NCBI RefSeq assembly: GCF_003846445.2
Contig: NZ_CP030139.2
Location: 1,839,223 to 1,903,222, forward strand
Length of the DNA stretch: 64,000 nt
Direction: 5' to 3'
Source of the DNA: Synechococcus elongatus PCC 11801
GTDB lineage: Bacteria > Cyanobacteriota > Cyanobacteriia > Synechococcales > Synechococcaceae
The notes under the pieces were generated by a model. The model had not been told where the DNA came from, made no database searches, and worked only from the letters and a program-made list of their open reading frames with translations. Below, in pieces: positions 26,374 to 36,141 of the stretch. Within the stretch, counting starts at the first letter, position 1; each line of letters begins with the position of its first letter. The translations under genes were made by a program, and so were the position numbers.

Positions 26374-29145
26374 GTGCAGATTACGGCAGCAGCGCAGCAC
26401 GACTACCAACAGGCGATCGCGGCCTATGAAGCAGGCGAGTTTGAGTCGGCGATCGCCCAGCTCGATCGGCTGCTCAGCGAGTTTCCCGACTGGGCAGATG
26501 CGATCGGCTTGCAAGGCTTGTGCTACTACCGCTGCGACCAGAAAGAGACTGGAATTGCACTGCTGCGCCAAGCGATCGCCCTTGATCCCACCGAGCCACA
26601 CCACCTCAACAATCTCGGGAACCTGCTCCAGCAAATGGGGCAGCTCACGGAGGCGTTGGAGCATCTAAATCAGTCGCTAGCGATCGCCCCAACCCATGCA
26701 GCAGCTCGTTTCAATCGCGCCATCACGCTGCAAAAACTGGGAGATCCAACGACTGCGCTGCGGGATTATCAACAGCTTTTGGAGACGGATCCAGACAATA
26801 CTGAAATTCGCTACAACAGTGCCCACGCAGCCCTCGCGATCGGGGACTGGGACTTTGGTCTACCCGCCTACGAAGCTCGCTGCCAACAACTTCAACACTT
26901 TCCCGAAATCGAAGCCTCGCTGAAACTGCTGCGTTGGCAAGGGCGAGACTTGGGTCAACAAACGCTCTTGGTCTGGGGAGAACAGGGATTTGGCGATCGC
27001 CTGATGGGGGCGCGTTGGGTTCCCCTGCTGCGCCAGCGCTATCCCCAAGCCCGCATCGTTTGGCAGACCAGCCCGAGTCTGGTACGCCTGTTTCAAACCT
27101 GGGCTGATGATCAGCTCACCGTCATCGCGGAAGGCGCTGAGTTGCCAGTTTGCAATTGGCAGGTGCCTTTGCTGTCGCTGATGCTGATTTTTCAAAGCGA
27201 TCGTGACCATCTACCCTGGCATGGCCCCTATTTCTTTCCTCGGCAGGGAGCTTTGCTGCCCGATCGCAATCGCCCCAGGCTAGGCCTAGTCTGGAGTGCT
27301 GGCCGCAATCCAGCTCAGTCAGCGGAATTCGCTGCTAACAAAAGCTGTCCGCTGTCACTGCTCTGGTCTGCTCTGTCGGAATCTGGCTGGGGAGTCGTCT
27401 CGCTACAAGTGGATGAAGCTCGGCAAGATTGGCAGACGATCGCAGATCCACCACTGGATTTGGGCAGCGAGATTAGTGATTTTCAGGACACGGTTGATCG
27501 CCTCGCCCATCTGGACTTACTGATCACCGTCGATACCGCGATCGCGCATCTCGGCGGCATGATCGGGCTACCGACTTGGGTGCTGCTGCCAGCTGTGCCG
27601 GATTGGCGTTGGGAACTCTCCGGCTCCACCACACCTTGGTATCCCAGCCTGAGACTATTCCGGCAGCCCAGCCCCGGCGATTGGTCAGGGGCGATCGCAG
27701 CACTGCAAACGGCACTGACGGAGTTCCAGCCCACACCTCTGTCGTGGAACTATCGCGGCGAGCTATCCATAGCGGATTGGATTGAAGCTGCCGATCGCGC
27801 CTTTACCGCGCAGAACTGGCCTAGGGCTGAATGGTTGATTCGGCAGGCGTTGGCGATCGCTCCTCAGGAGCCCACCTTGCACCGCGCTTTGGGTCGCAGC
27901 CTTAAGCAGCAAGGGGACTATGCCGGTGCAGCCCAAGCCCTCGCGATCGCCTGTGAACAAGCCCCCTCGCAAGCCGAGTTCTGGCAAGAGCGATCAGGTC
28001 TGGAGTACTACGACAATCAGCTAACTGCTGCGCTGGCCAGCCTGAATCAGGCGATCGCGTTGCAAGGAGCGACCGCTGACACCCTGATCAGTCGGGGCGT
28101 CCTCCACTATCGCCTCGGGCAATTCTCCGAATCCTTAGCAGACTACGAAGCTGCAGCTGCGATCGCGCCTGAGAGTCCGTTGCTGCGCTGCAATCGCGGC
28201 TTTTTACAACTGCACTGGGGCAATTGGCAGCAGGGCTGGCCCGATTTAGAAGTGCGCTTCGACTATCAACCCGAACTCGATCCATTTCAGTACCGCCAAC
28301 TGGCTCCGGCTTGGCAGGGTGAATCGCTCGGGAATCAGACTCTATTGATTTGGGGCGAACAAGGACTGGGGGATCATCTGCTGTTCTGTCGTTGGTTGCT
28401 GGAACTACGCCAGCAGCATCCCCAAGCCCAGCTCGTCTTCGTCACCGATCCGCTGTTAGAGCAGCTGATGCAGCAACTGGCAGACGATCACCTTCAAATC
28501 TGCTGCTTGGGTGAACCGCTCCCAGCCTGCGATCGCCAAGTGGCGCTGATGTCTCTGCCTGCGATCGCGCAAACCACACCCGCAACGGTGCCTTGGCAGT
28601 GGGCCTATTTCCAGAGCAGTACACCGCCCCTCCGCTGTGCTGAAGCGCTGCAAGTCGGCTTTGTTTGGGCCTCAGGCAAGCGCTCCTCCCCAGAAACCGC
28701 TCGTCTCTACCGCGAAAAGAGCTGTCCTCTCAGCGAACTCCTGCCAGCATTGCTGGCGGTTCCAGAGGTTGACTACTACAGCTTTCAAGTTGGGGCTGAC
28801 GTGACTGAACTGCAACCCTGGCTGGAACAGAGCGATCGCCTGTTTGACCTGAGTGAGCAGCTTCAGGATTTTCAAGATACGGCCGATTGGCTAGCGGAGA
28901 TGGACTTGCTGATTTCCGTTGATACGGCGGTGGCAAATCTGGCGGGAATGATGGCGCTGCCCGTGTGGACCCTACTGCCAGAGCCGGCCAATTGGCGCTG
29001 GGGGCTAAGCGGCGAAACGACGCCGTGGTATCCCAGCATGCGGCTTTATCGTCAGATCCAACGCGGTGATTGGAGCAGCGCGATCGCCCAGATTCAGCAG
29101 GATCTACAGCAGCTCAGCCGCGATCGTAACTGCCTCGTGACCTAG
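26374..29145 (+). CDS. tandemly duplicated TPR / GT-B-like protein
   Basis: 923 residues from GTG 26374 (no ATG or GTG lies between the upstream stop at 26299 and this codon). The protein is one module repeated twice: TPRs (about 1-150 and 455-610), then a GT-B-like domain (about 170-445 and 630-915). Matching landmarks in the two halves are LLVWGEQGFGDRLMGARW / LLIWGEQGLGDHLLFCRW, DLLITVDTAIAHLGGMIGLP / DLLISVDTAVANLAGMMALP and TTPWYPSLRLFRQ / TTPWYPSMRLYRQ. The GT-B part resembles the heptosyltransferase (GT9)-like domain found on TPR proteins. An acceptor is not known; a role in protein or surface glycosylation is possible. Confidence 0.8.
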   Translation: MQITAAAQHDYQQAIAAYEAGEFESAIAQLDRLLSEFPDWADAIGLQGLCYYRCDQKETGIALLRQAIALDPTEPHHLNNLGNLLQQMGQLTEALEHLNQSLAIAPTHAAARFNRAITLQKLGDPTTALRDYQQLLETDPDNTEIRYNSAHAALAIGDWDFGLPAYEARCQQLQHFPEIEASLKLLRWQGRDLGQQTLLVWGEQGFGDRLMGARWVPLLRQRYPQARIVWQTSPSLVRLFQTWADDQLTVIAEGAELPVCNWQVPLLSLMLIFQSDRDHLPWHGPYFFPRQGALLPDRNRPRLGLVWSAGRNPAQSAEFAANKSCPLSLLWSALSESGWGVVSLQVDEARQDWQTIADPPLDLGSEISDFQDTVDRLAHLDLLITVDTAIAHLGGMIGLPTWVLLPAVPDWRWELSGSTTPWYPSLRLFRQPSPGDWSGAIAALQTALTEFQPTPLSWNYRGELSIADWIEAADRAFTAQNWPRAEWLIRQALAIAPQEPTLHRALGRSLKQQGDYAGAAQALAIACEQAPSQAEFWQERSGLEYYDNQLTAALASLNQAIALQGATADTLISRGVLHYRLGQFSESLADYEAAAAIAPESPLLRCNRGFLQLHWGNWQQGWPDLEVRFDYQPELDPFQYRQLAPAWQGESLGNQTLLIWGEQGLGDHLLFCRWLLELRQQHPQAQLVFVTDPLLEQLMQQLADDHLQICCLGEPLPACDRQVALMSLPAIAQTTPATVPWQWAYFQSSTPPLRCAEALQVGFVWASGKRSSPETARLYREKSCPLSELLPALLAVPEVDYYSFQVGADVTELQPWLEQSDRLFDLSEQLQDFQDTADWLAEMDLLISVDTAVANLAGMMALPVWTLLPEPANWRWGLSGETTPWYPSMRLYRQIQRGDWSSAIAQIQQDLQQLSRDRNCLVT

Positions 29146-29157
29146 TTCAACCGTTTC

Positions 29158-29757
29158 TTAGTCCTGCCACGCCTGCAACCAGGGATAGTCCGCTGCTCGC
29201 AGCAAATTGCGCAGCAAGGGCAAGCTCAGGCCAATCACATTGGTGTGGCAGCCCTGAATTTCAGCAATGAACAGCCCACCCTTACCTTCAAGCGCAAAAG
29301 CCCCCGCACAAGCCAAAGGTTCGCCGGTTGCCACGTAGGCTTCAATCTCGGCATCCTCCACTTCTGCGAAGCGCACCCGCGTTGTGCCACAAGCTAGCCA
29401 GCGGCGCTGACTGGCGGAATCAATCAAAGCGTGGCCAGTATGCAGTTCACCCCACTGCCCCCGCATCTGTTGCCAGCGGGCGATCGCCTCTGCAGGACTG
29501 GCAGGCTTGCCACAAATTTCGCCGTTGATCGCCAGGACTGAGTCGCAGCCCAACACCAGCGCCGGTTCTGTCTGCGATCGCGCCACACTTGCAGCCTTAC
29601 GAAAGGCCAGTTCCTGAACCAAAGCGGGCGGATCCGTCAGTTGCACCAAGCTTTCATCAAAGTGACTGGGCTGCACCTCTACTGATAGACCCACCGTCGC
29701 CAGCAGACGACGACGTGCAGGCGAAGCCGAAGCCAAAATCAGGCGCGGAGCAGGCAT
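29158..29757 (-). CDS. maf: Maf-family nucleoside triphosphate pyrophosphatase
   Basis: 199 residues from ATG 29757. Maf proteins hydrolyse non-canonical or methylated nucleotides (dTTP/UTP or m7GTP types) to monophosphates. The signature is at the N-terminus, [14 protein letters not shown], followed by FDESL, the [11 protein letters not shown] segment, [16 protein letters not shown] and [29 protein letters not shown]. This last part is typical of the dTTP/UTP branch (YhdE), though I would not rely on it. It converges with the TPR-glycosyltransferase gene and is divergent from the next gene by 42 bp. Confidence 0.93.
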   Translation of the reverse strand: MPAPRLILASASPARRRLLATVGLSVEVQPSHFDESLVQLTDPPALVQELAFRKAASVARSQTEPALVLGCDSVLAINGEICGKPASPAEAIARWQQMRGQWGELHTGHALIDSASQRRWLACGTTRVRFAEVEDAEIEAYVATGEPLACAGAFALEGKGGLFIAEIQGCHTNVIGLSLPLLRNLLRAADYPWLQAWQD

Positions 29758-29799
29758 AGCCACCAAAACCAACAGGACGGGAGTCGTTGCCCCAATCCT

Positions 29800-30234
29800 A
29801 TGATCCAAGAGTCAACTTCTAACGCTGTGGCCATGTCTGCTGCCCTGTCGGGGGGATTGAACTTCCCAGCCAAAACACTGCGTCGGGCGACCCGAGCAGC
29901 AGCCTGCTCACCCTTTCGCCTGGGCCTGTTCCTCGCACTGCGACAGACCGCCGTGCCGCTCCAAGACATTGCAGGCACTGCGGGCATTGCCCATGGCTAC
30001 AGTCGGCGCAATCTCAATGAACTGATTGCTGAAAACGAGCTGATGTGGCTGATGCAGGTGGGACTGCTGCGCCGCGAAGTCGATGGCCAAGGGCTGACCA
30101 ACCGCTTTCGGCTCACGCCTTTGGGACAGCAGTTAGTGCTGATTTGGCAACAGCAGGGCGATCGCCTACCACCTGCGGGTCTGCGCGATCGCTTTTACAA
30201 TGCGGTGTGCCGCTGGTTGCGGTTGCCGTTCTAG
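29800..30234 (+). CDS. conserved cyanobacterial protein, Npun_F0494-like
   Basis: 144 residues from ATG 29800 (ATG 29833 is also possible). It resembles the Npun_F0494 family: [41 protein letters not shown] and [33 protein letters not shown]. The second half reads like a winged-helix end (a helix, then a beta wing, as in MarR/PadR-type proteins), so DNA binding is possible but not established. It ends 10 bp before cobQ on the same strand and may be co-transcribed with it. Confidence 0.65.
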   Translation: MIQESTSNAVAMSAALSGGLNFPAKTLRRATRAAACSPFRLGLFLALRQTAVPLQDIAGTAGIAHGYSRRNLNELIAENELMWLMQVGLLRREVDGQGLTNRFRLTPLGQQLVLIWQQQGDRLPPAGLRDRFYNAVCRWLRLPF

Positions 30235-30244
30235 GGGGAGACTC

Positions 30245-31720
30245 ATGCCGGCTCTGATGGTCGTGGGCTGTACCTCCCACGCAGGCAAATCACTGATCAC
30301 AGCAGCGATCTGCCGCTTGTTGCGGCGGCAGGGCTGGCGTGTTGCTCCTTTCAAGGGGCAGAACATGGCGCTCAATGCCTACGTGACTGCCAGCGGCGGT
30401 GAGATTGGCTATGCCCAAGCCTTTCAAGCCTGGGCGGCGGGGGTCGAGCCAACGATCGAAATGAACCCGATCTTGCTCAAGCCCCAAGGGGATATGACCT
30501 CGCAGGTTGTTCTCAACGGGCGGGCTGTCGGTCGCACTACTGCCGAGCATTACTATCAGGACTACTTTGAGGTGGGCTGGGAGGCAATTTGTGAAGCGCT
30601 GGAGAGCCTACAAGCCGAGTACGACTGGATTGTCTGTGAGGGAGCCGGTAGCCCCGCTGAGATTAACCTCAAGCACCGCGACCTGACCAACCTCCGGGTG
30701 GCCAAACATCTGCAAGCACCAACACTGTTGCTGGTCGATATCGATCGCGGCGGCTCCTTTGCTCACCTGATCGGCACCTTAGAACTGCTCGATCCTGACG
30801 AGCGATCGCTGATTCGGGGCTTCGTCTTCAATAAATTCCGGGGGCGGCGTGAGCTGTTGCAGTCGGGGCTGGACTGGCTAGAGGAACGCACAGGTATTCC
30901 CGTTCTTGGTGTAATTCCTTGGATCGATCGCGCCTTTCCGTCTGAAGACTCGCTGGATTTAATGGAACGGCGACGCCGCAAAACCCAGGCGGAAGTGACG
31001 ATCGCGGTAATTCGGCTGCCGCGCATCGCGAACTTCACCGACTTTGATCCCCTAGAAAGCGAGCCATCGGTGCAGGTGCGCTATGTGGGGCTCCACGATG
31101 AGCTGGGCTATCCCGATGCCGTGATTCTGCCGGGCTCCAAAACGACGATCAGTGACCTGCTGGACTTGCAGCGATCGGGCTTAGCCCAAGCGATCCAAGA
31201 CTATGCAGCTGCGGGCGGAACCGTGCTGGGTATCTGTGGCGGCTTCCAGATGATGGGCCAGCAGATTATTGACACAGAGGGTAATGAGGGAACAGCAGGC
31301 CAATTTGAGGGACTGCAGCTATTCCCAACCCAGACTTGGTTCACCGCTGAAAAAACCTTGCGGCAGCGGCAAACCACAGCGCGATCACCCCAAGCAGGTC
31401 TACCGATCACGGGCTATGAAATCCACCAAGGCCAGACGCACCTCAGCAGTGAGAGTGAGGAGTTCCTGCCGATTTTTGATGATCCCAAGCTGGGGTTGTG
31501 CGATCGCAGTGGCAACCTCTGGGGCACCTATCTGCATGGCGTGTTCGACAACGGAGCGTGGCGACGAGCATGGCTGAATAGTCTGCGCCACCGTCGTGGT
31601 CTGAAAGCGCTACCAACCAGCATCGGGCACTATCAAGTCCAACGGGATGATCTGATCGATGCTTTGGCGGATGCGGTGGAACCCCATCTCAATCTGTCGC
31701 CGTTGCTGGAAGCAGACTAG
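30245..31720 (+). CDS. cobQ: cobyric acid synthase
   Basis: 491-residue amidotransferase that adds amide groups from glutamine at four corrin side chains to give cobyric acid. The N-terminal dethiobiotin-synthetase-like ATP domain shows [19 protein letters not shown] and [14 protein letters not shown], then [14 protein letters not shown]. The C-terminal class I glutaminase domain has Cys331 in [11 protein letters not shown] and a late His in [10 protein letters not shown]. The start is ATG 30245; an extension into the preceding gene is possible but lacks family similarity. It implies cobalamin or pseudocobalamin synthesis. Confidence 0.95.
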   Translation: MPALMVVGCTSHAGKSLITAAICRLLRRQGWRVAPFKGQNMALNAYVTASGGEIGYAQAFQAWAAGVEPTIEMNPILLKPQGDMTSQVVLNGRAVGRTTAEHYYQDYFEVGWEAICEALESLQAEYDWIVCEGAGSPAEINLKHRDLTNLRVAKHLQAPTLLLVDIDRGGSFAHLIGTLELLDPDERSLIRGFVFNKFRGRRELLQSGLDWLEERTGIPVLGVIPWIDRAFPSEDSLDLMERRRRKTQAEVTIAVIRLPRIANFTDFDPLESEPSVQVRYVGLHDELGYPDAVILPGSKTTISDLLDLQRSGLAQAIQDYAAAGGTVLGICGGFQMMGQQIIDTEGNEGTAGQFEGLQLFPTQTWFTAEKTLRQRQTTARSPQAGLPITGYEIHQGQTHLSSESEEFLPIFDDPKLGLCDRSGNLWGTYLHGVFDNGAWRRAWLNSLRHRRGLKALPTSIGHYQVQRDDLIDALADAVEPHLNLSPLLEAD

Positions 31721-31800
31721 CGGATTCCAGCCTGCCCCAAGAATCGGGCTTTCCCGTCCCATCTGCCGATAAGATCGAAGGCTGGAACCAGCACGGCAGT

Positions 31801-32889
31801 ATGGGCAGCAGCTTCGGCCATCTCTTTCGCATCAGCACCTTCGGCGAATCCCACGGGGGAGGGGTCGGCGTTGTCATCGATGGCTGTCCACCTCGACTCG
31901 AAATTTCCGAAGCTGAGATCCAATTTGAGCTCGATCGTCGCCGTCCGGGTCAAAGCAAGATCACGACACCCCGCAAAGAAGCGGATCAGTGCGAAATCCT
32001 TTCGGGCGTGGTCGATGGCAAGACTCTCGGTACGCCGATCGCGATCGTGGTGCGCAACAAAGACCAGCGATCGCAGGACTACAGTGAAATGCAGGTCGCC
32101 TATCGGCCTTCCCATGCCGACGCGACCTACGACGCGAAATACGGCATTCGAGCGGTTGCCGGTGGGGGACGCTCCTCTGCACGGGAAACAATCGGTCGCG
32201 TAGCGGCTGGCGCGATCGCCAAAAAGCTGCTGCGAGAAATTGCGGGCGTCGAAATTGTTGGCTACGTCAAACGGATCAAAAACTTGGAGGGACAGGTTGA
32301 TCCCGAAACCGTGACGCTGGAGCAAGTTGAGAGCAACATCGTCCGCTGTCCCGATGAAGCGATCGCGCCACAGATGATTGACCTGATTGAAGCGATCGGT
32401 CGGGAAGGAGATTCCCTCGGCGGCGTGGTCGAATGTGTTGCCCGACGAGTTCCACGGGGCTTGGGTGAACCCGTTTTCGACAAATTGGAAGCGGACTTAG
32501 CCAAGGCTTGCATGTCGTTGCCCGCCACCAAAGGCTTTGAAATCGGTTCGGGCTTTGCTGGCACGGAAATGACGGGGAGCGAACACAACGATGCTTTCTA
32601 CACCGATGAGCAAGGCCAACTCCGCACCCGCACTAACCGTAGTGGCGGTACCCAAGGTGGGATCAGCAACGGCGAGAACATTGTGATTCGAGTGGCTTTT
32701 AAACCAACCGCGACGATTCGCAAAGAACAAGAGACCGTTACCAACGCCGGCGAAGCGACAACTCTGGCTGCTCGCGGTCGCCACGATCCCTGCGTCTTGC
32801 CCCGTGCCGTGCCGATGGTGGAAGCGATGGTTGCCCTCGTGCTCTGCGATCACCTACTGCGTCAGCAAGCCCAGTGCAGCTGGTGGTAG
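31801..32889 (+). CDS. aroC: chorismate synthase
   Basis: 362 residues. It converts 5-enolpyruvylshikimate 3-phosphate to chorismate using reduced FMN, the last shared step toward aromatic amino acids, folate and quinones. All three family signatures are present: [17 protein letters not shown] near residue 17, [19 protein letters not shown] near 122, and [15 protein letters not shown] near 281, as well as [17 protein letters not shown] at the end. The first residues [19 protein letters not shown] match the normal start. Confidence 0.97.
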   Translation: MGSSFGHLFRISTFGESHGGGVGVVIDGCPPRLEISEAEIQFELDRRRPGQSKITTPRKEADQCEILSGVVDGKTLGTPIAIVVRNKDQRSQDYSEMQVAYRPSHADATYDAKYGIRAVAGGGRSSARETIGRVAAGAIAKKLLREIAGVEIVGYVKRIKNLEGQVDPETVTLEQVESNIVRCPDEAIAPQMIDLIEAIGREGDSLGGVVECVARRVPRGLGEPVFDKLEADLAKACMSLPATKGFEIGSGFAGTEMTGSEHNDAFYTDEQGQLRTRTNRSGGTQGGISNGENIVIRVAFKPTATIRKEQETVTNAGEATTLAARGRHDPCVLPRAVPMVEAMVALVLCDHLLRQQAQCSWW

Positions 32890-32994
32890 CAATCGCGCTG
32901 CAAAACTGCGAGTTGCTGTGAGTTAGCCTTCAGGTTGACCCTTGGCTTGTGGCTATCAAGCGGAGGCTATCGCACCCTGAGGCGCTGAGCATCA

Positions 32995-33930
32995 TCACTC
33001 AGTCTCGGGACGATAGCCTAACTCCTCGAGCTGACTGCGCGACTGTCGCCATTTGGGTTGCACTTTGACGAACAGTTCTAGGTAGATCTTTCCGTCGATC
33101 AGCTTTTGCATTTGCTGGCGAGCCTCGCTGCCGATCGCTTTCATCATGGAGCCGCCGCGACCGATCAAGATGGCTTTTTGCGAGGGTCGCTCGACGCAGA
33201 TCATCGCCAGAATGCGAGTGATGTTGGGATCTTCTTCGACTCGTTCAATTACCACGGCAACTGAGTGGGGCACCTCTTCGCGGGTCTGGAGCAAAATCTG
33301 CTCACGAATCAGCTCCGCCATAATGAATCGCTCGGGCTGATCGGTGATCAGGTCGGGTGGATAGTAGTAGGGGCCGGGTTCCAAGGCGCTAGTCAGCCAT
33401 TCTAGCAGAGCTGCTGTGCCTTCACCTGTCGTTGCTGAGAAAGTTTGTAGCGGCCAGTCGCGATCGCCTGCTAGTTGGGCATAGCTGGCAGCGATCGCCT
33501 CGGTATCCTCCGGCAACTGGCGATCGACCTTGTTCAATCCCAAGACTGTGGGGACACCTGCCCGCTGGATGAGGTCGGCAATAAAGGCATCCCCCCGACC
33601 GGCAGGCACGCTGCCATCGACAACAAACAGCACGAGATCGACGATGCGAATGGCACTGCTGGCGTTTTGAACCAAGACGCTGCCGAGCTGGTGCTGAGGC
33701 TTGTGAATGCCGGGCGTGTCTACGAAAACGATTTGAACTTGATCCGTAGTCAGCACACCCCGCAACCGATTGCGCGTGGTCTGCGCCACCGGCGAAGTAA
33801 TCGCAATTTTTTGACCGACCAAATGATTCATGAGAGTGGACTTGCCAACATTGGGCCGCCCAATCAGTGCCACAAAGCCCGAGCGAAAGCCCTCTGGTGC
33901 GACAGGAATGGTGGTGAAGAGGTCGGACAT
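32995..33930 (-). CDS. era: GTPase Era
   Basis: 311-residue essential GTPase that binds the 3' end of 16S rRNA during 30S assembly. G-motifs: GRPNVGKST (G1), the TSPVAQTTRNR switch region, VDTPGIHKP (G3), GLNKVD (G4), FSATTGEG (G5). The KH domain follows with ERPSQKAILIGRGGSMMKAIGSEARQQM and the typical end LELFVKVQPKWR. The start is ATG 33930 (MSDLFTTIPVAPEGFRSGFVALIG); the frame runs open further upstream into the divergent JAMM gene but is not conserved there. Confidence 0.96.
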   Translation of the reverse strand: MSDLFTTIPVAPEGFRSGFVALIGRPNVGKSTLMNHLVGQKIAITSPVAQTTRNRLRGVLTTDQVQIVFVDTPGIHKPQHQLGSVLVQNASSAIRIVDLVLFVVDGSVPAGRGDAFIADLIQRAGVPTVLGLNKVDRQLPEDTEAIAASYAQLAGDRDWPLQTFSATTGEGTAALLEWLTSALEPGPYYYPPDLITDQPERFIMAELIREQILLQTREEVPHSVAVVIERVEEDPNITRILAMICVERPSQKAILIGRGGSMMKAIGSEARQQMQKLIDGKIYLELFVKVQPKWRQSRSQLEELGYRPETE

Positions 33931-34022
33931 GAGGCTCTCAAGGGCAAGTCGATAGACCTCAACCCTAGCGGTAAGCGAACCGCCCTGCCTAGCATGGCAG
34001 GAACTCCTGATCGGCTGTTCCG

Positions 34023-34457
34023 ATGTCAGACCTGCTCTTACCTGTCGCCTGTCGTCAGGCGATCGCCGCTCATCTGCAGCAGTGCTATCCCCAAGAAGGT
34101 TGTGGTCTGTTGCTGGGCAAGGATAGACGAGTCGAGCAGGTATGGCCGGCAGCAAATGTTTGGCAGCCTTCCACGGTGGAGGAGAACCACGATCGCCGCG
34201 ATCGCTATCAAGTTGATCCTCAAACACTATTGCAAGCCCAACGATATTGCCGCGATCGCCAGTGGCAAATTCTCGGCATCTATCACTCCCATCCCGATCA
34301 CCCTGCCCTGCCTTCAGAGTGCGATCGCCTGCAGGCTTGGCCTGAGTATGTCTACCTCATTGCCTCAGTCACGCAGGGTAAGATTAAAGACTGCCGTTGC
34401 TGGCAACTGAACGACCGGCAACAGTTCCAGGCGATCGCGATCGCCGAGCCGACCTGA
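34023..34457 (+). CDS. JAMM/MPN metallopeptidase (M67)
   Basis: 144-residue stand-alone JAB1/MPN+ domain. The full zinc site is present: Glu25 in QEGCGLLLG, then His88-Ser-His90-Pro-Asp with Ser98 and Asp101 (H-x-H-x7-S-x2-D). Bacterial members cut the C-terminal peptide bond after the Gly-Gly tail of ubiquitin-like sulfur carriers; Mec+ frees cysteine from CysO in Mycobacterium. The next gene, 26 bp on, encodes a MoeZ-type enzyme that activates such carriers, which fits this role. No ThiS/MoaD/CysO-like gene is in the window, so the substrate is inferred. Confidence 0.88.
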   Translation: MSDLLLPVACRQAIAAHLQQCYPQEGCGLLLGKDRRVEQVWPAANVWQPSTVEENHDRRDRYQVDPQTLLQAQRYCRDRQWQILGIYHSHPDHPALPSECDRLQAWPEYVYLIASVTQGKIKDCRCWQLNDRQQFQAIAIAEPT

Positions 34458-34483
34458 GCAGGCTGAGGACCCTGATTCAATCA

Positions 34484-35659
34484 ATGCTCAACCTCGACAC
34501 GGACTCCATTCAACTCACCCAAGACGACTACGCCCGCTACTCTCGGCATTTGATTCTGCCGGAAGTGGGTTTAGAGGGTCAAAAGCGTCTCAAAGCGGCC
34601 AAGGTGCTCTGCATTGGCACTGGTGGTTTGGGCTCACCCTTGCTGCTCTATTTGGCTGCAGCAGGTATTGGTCGTATTGGGATTGTCGATTTCGACATCG
34701 TCGATCACTCCAACCTGCAGCGGCAGGTTATCCACGGCACTTCCTGGGTTGGCAAGCCCAAAATTGAATCGGCGAAAAACCGCATCCACGAGATCAACCC
34801 CTATTGCCAAGTTGACCTCTATGAAACCGCGCTGAGCTCGGAAAATGCGCTGTCGATTCTCGAACCCTACGACGTGATTGTCGACGGGACCGACAACTTC
34901 CCAACGCGATACCTCGTCAACGATGCCTGCGTGCTGCTGGGCAAACCGAACGTCTACGGTTCAATCTTCCGCTTTGAAGGTCAAGCAACTGTCTTCAATT
35001 ACGAAGATGGCCCCAACTATCGCGATCTCTATCCAGAGCCGCCGCCACCCGGCATGGTGCCTTCCTGTGCTGAGGGTGGTGTCCTTGGCATTTTGCCCGG
35101 GATCATCGGTGTGATCCAAGCGACTGAGACCGTCAAAATTATTCTTGGCCAAGGCCAAACCCTGAGCGGTCGCCTCCTGCTCTATAACGCGCTGGATATG
35201 AAATTCCGTGAGCTGAAGCTGCGGCCCAATCCAGAACGTCCCGTGATCGATCGCCTGATCGATTACCAAGAGTTCTGCGGCATTCCCCAAGCAAAAGCTG
35301 CCGAAGCTGCTGCCACGGACTCGATTCCTGAGATCAGCGTTACTGAGCTGAAAACCATTCTCGATCGCCAAGATCCTGATGTCTTATTGATCGACGTACG
35401 GAATCCCCACGAGGCAGAAATCGCCACGATTCCGGGAGCAGTCTTGGTGCCGCTGCCGGATATCGAAGCGGGTGCTGGCGTTGAGACAGTGCGCGAACTG
35501 CTCAATGGCAAGCGCCAGCTGATTGTTCACTGCAAAATGGGTGGGCGATCGGCGAAAGCCCTCGGCATTCTCAAAGAAGCGGGGATCAACGGCACTAACG
35601 TTGCGGGTGGGATCAACGCTTGGAGTCAAGACGTCGATCCCAGTGTGCCGCAGTACTAG
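34484..35659 (+). CDS. moeB: MoeB/MoeZ-type adenylyltransferase with rhodanese domain
   Basis: 391 residues from ATG 34484. Residues about 15-260 are an E1-like ThiF/MoeB domain that adenylates the C-terminal Gly of ubiquitin-like sulfur carriers: CIGTGGLGSPLLLYLAAAG, DFDIVDHSNLQRQ, DGTDNFPTRYLVND and PSCAEGGVLGILPG. Residues about 285-390 are a rhodanese domain with the active Cys in IVHCKMGGRSAKAL, which would pass sulfur on. The two CxxC zinc pairs of E. coli MoeB are absent (NYRD and ERPVID stand in their places), as in the MoeZ type. It follows the JAMM gene and is followed by a strong terminator. Confidence 0.92.
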   Translation: MLNLDTDSIQLTQDDYARYSRHLILPEVGLEGQKRLKAAKVLCIGTGGLGSPLLLYLAAAGIGRIGIVDFDIVDHSNLQRQVIHGTSWVGKPKIESAKNRIHEINPYCQVDLYETALSSENALSILEPYDVIVDGTDNFPTRYLVNDACVLLGKPNVYGSIFRFEGQATVFNYEDGPNYRDLYPEPPPPGMVPSCAEGGVLGILPGIIGVIQATETVKIILGQGQTLSGRLLLYNALDMKFRELKLRPNPERPVIDRLIDYQEFCGIPQAKAAEAAATDSIPEISVTELKTILDRQDPDVLLIDVRNPHEAEIATIPGAVLVPLPDIEAGAGVETVRELLNGKRQLIVHCKMGGRSAKALGILKEAGINGTNVAGGINAWSQDVDPSVPQY

Positions 35660-35686
35660 TTGCTGCCAGCCCCAGATAATCCCCAG

Positions 35687-35741
35687 CCCGATCGCACAGT
35701 GTCCTGAAATCCCAGCTCGGGGTCATGCGATCGGGTTTTTT
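35687..35741 (+). terminator. rho-independent terminator after moeB
   Basis: CCCGATCGCA at 35687-35696 pairs perfectly with TGCGATCGGG at 35726-35735, followed by TTTTTT at 35736-35741. A 10-bp stem with a 29-base loop and a T-run ends the JAMM-moeB transcript. The stem itself contains the HIP1-like core CGATCG. Confidence 0.8.
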
Positions 35742-36141
35742 GCTGCAGATGCGATCGTGGCGGCTGGTTGATGCCACGAATAACGGATAGAAATCAGTTG
35801 CTGAATAGCCGTGATTGCCGATGTCCGCTGGCACTAAAGTTTGTACACCAACAGCTGTTATTCCTCGCAGTGGACTGCTCGCTGACCTGACTGAGATCGG
35901 GCTCTCGCAGCCTCACAAATTGTGAAGTCATACGCGACGGCTGACACTGAAGATAGTCGTACTAACCTAGTTGCTGCAGTGCTTCTCCCGTCAGGATTTT
36001 CATGATTTAGTGGACTGCGATACAGACAGCTTTGGGCTGATCCATCACAGTCTGAAATGGAACAGTAAGTTTTTCTTAAGACCCAGATCCAAATAGGCGT
36101 AATACCCTATGTCTTGATCTAGGTGGTGTGAGAGTGCGGTT
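35742..36141. other. 400-bp intergenic region with a palindromic operator-like site
   Basis: No gene found. TCACAA-A-TTGTGA at 35913-35925 is a perfect 6+1+6 inverted repeat of the kind bound by dimeric regulators. Closer to the next gene, TTAAGA (36076-36081) and TAATAC (36100-36105), 18 bp apart, could be a weak promoter for the coiled-coil protein at 36142. Neither has been matched to a known regulator. Confidence 0.4.

Noticed and set aside
32497-32853. Antisense frame within aroC
   Set aside because: aroC is fully supported by three family signatures; the antisense peptide shows no recognisable features.
32964-33019. 9-bp inverted repeat AGGCTATCG / CGATAGCCT at the aroC-era convergence
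   Set aside because: The loop is 38 bases, there is no T-run, and one arm is fixed by era coding sequence; too weak to call a terminator.
33931-34227. N-terminal extension of Era by 99 residues
   Set aside because: The extension runs into the divergent JAMM gene, and the normal Era N-terminus begins just after ATG 33930.
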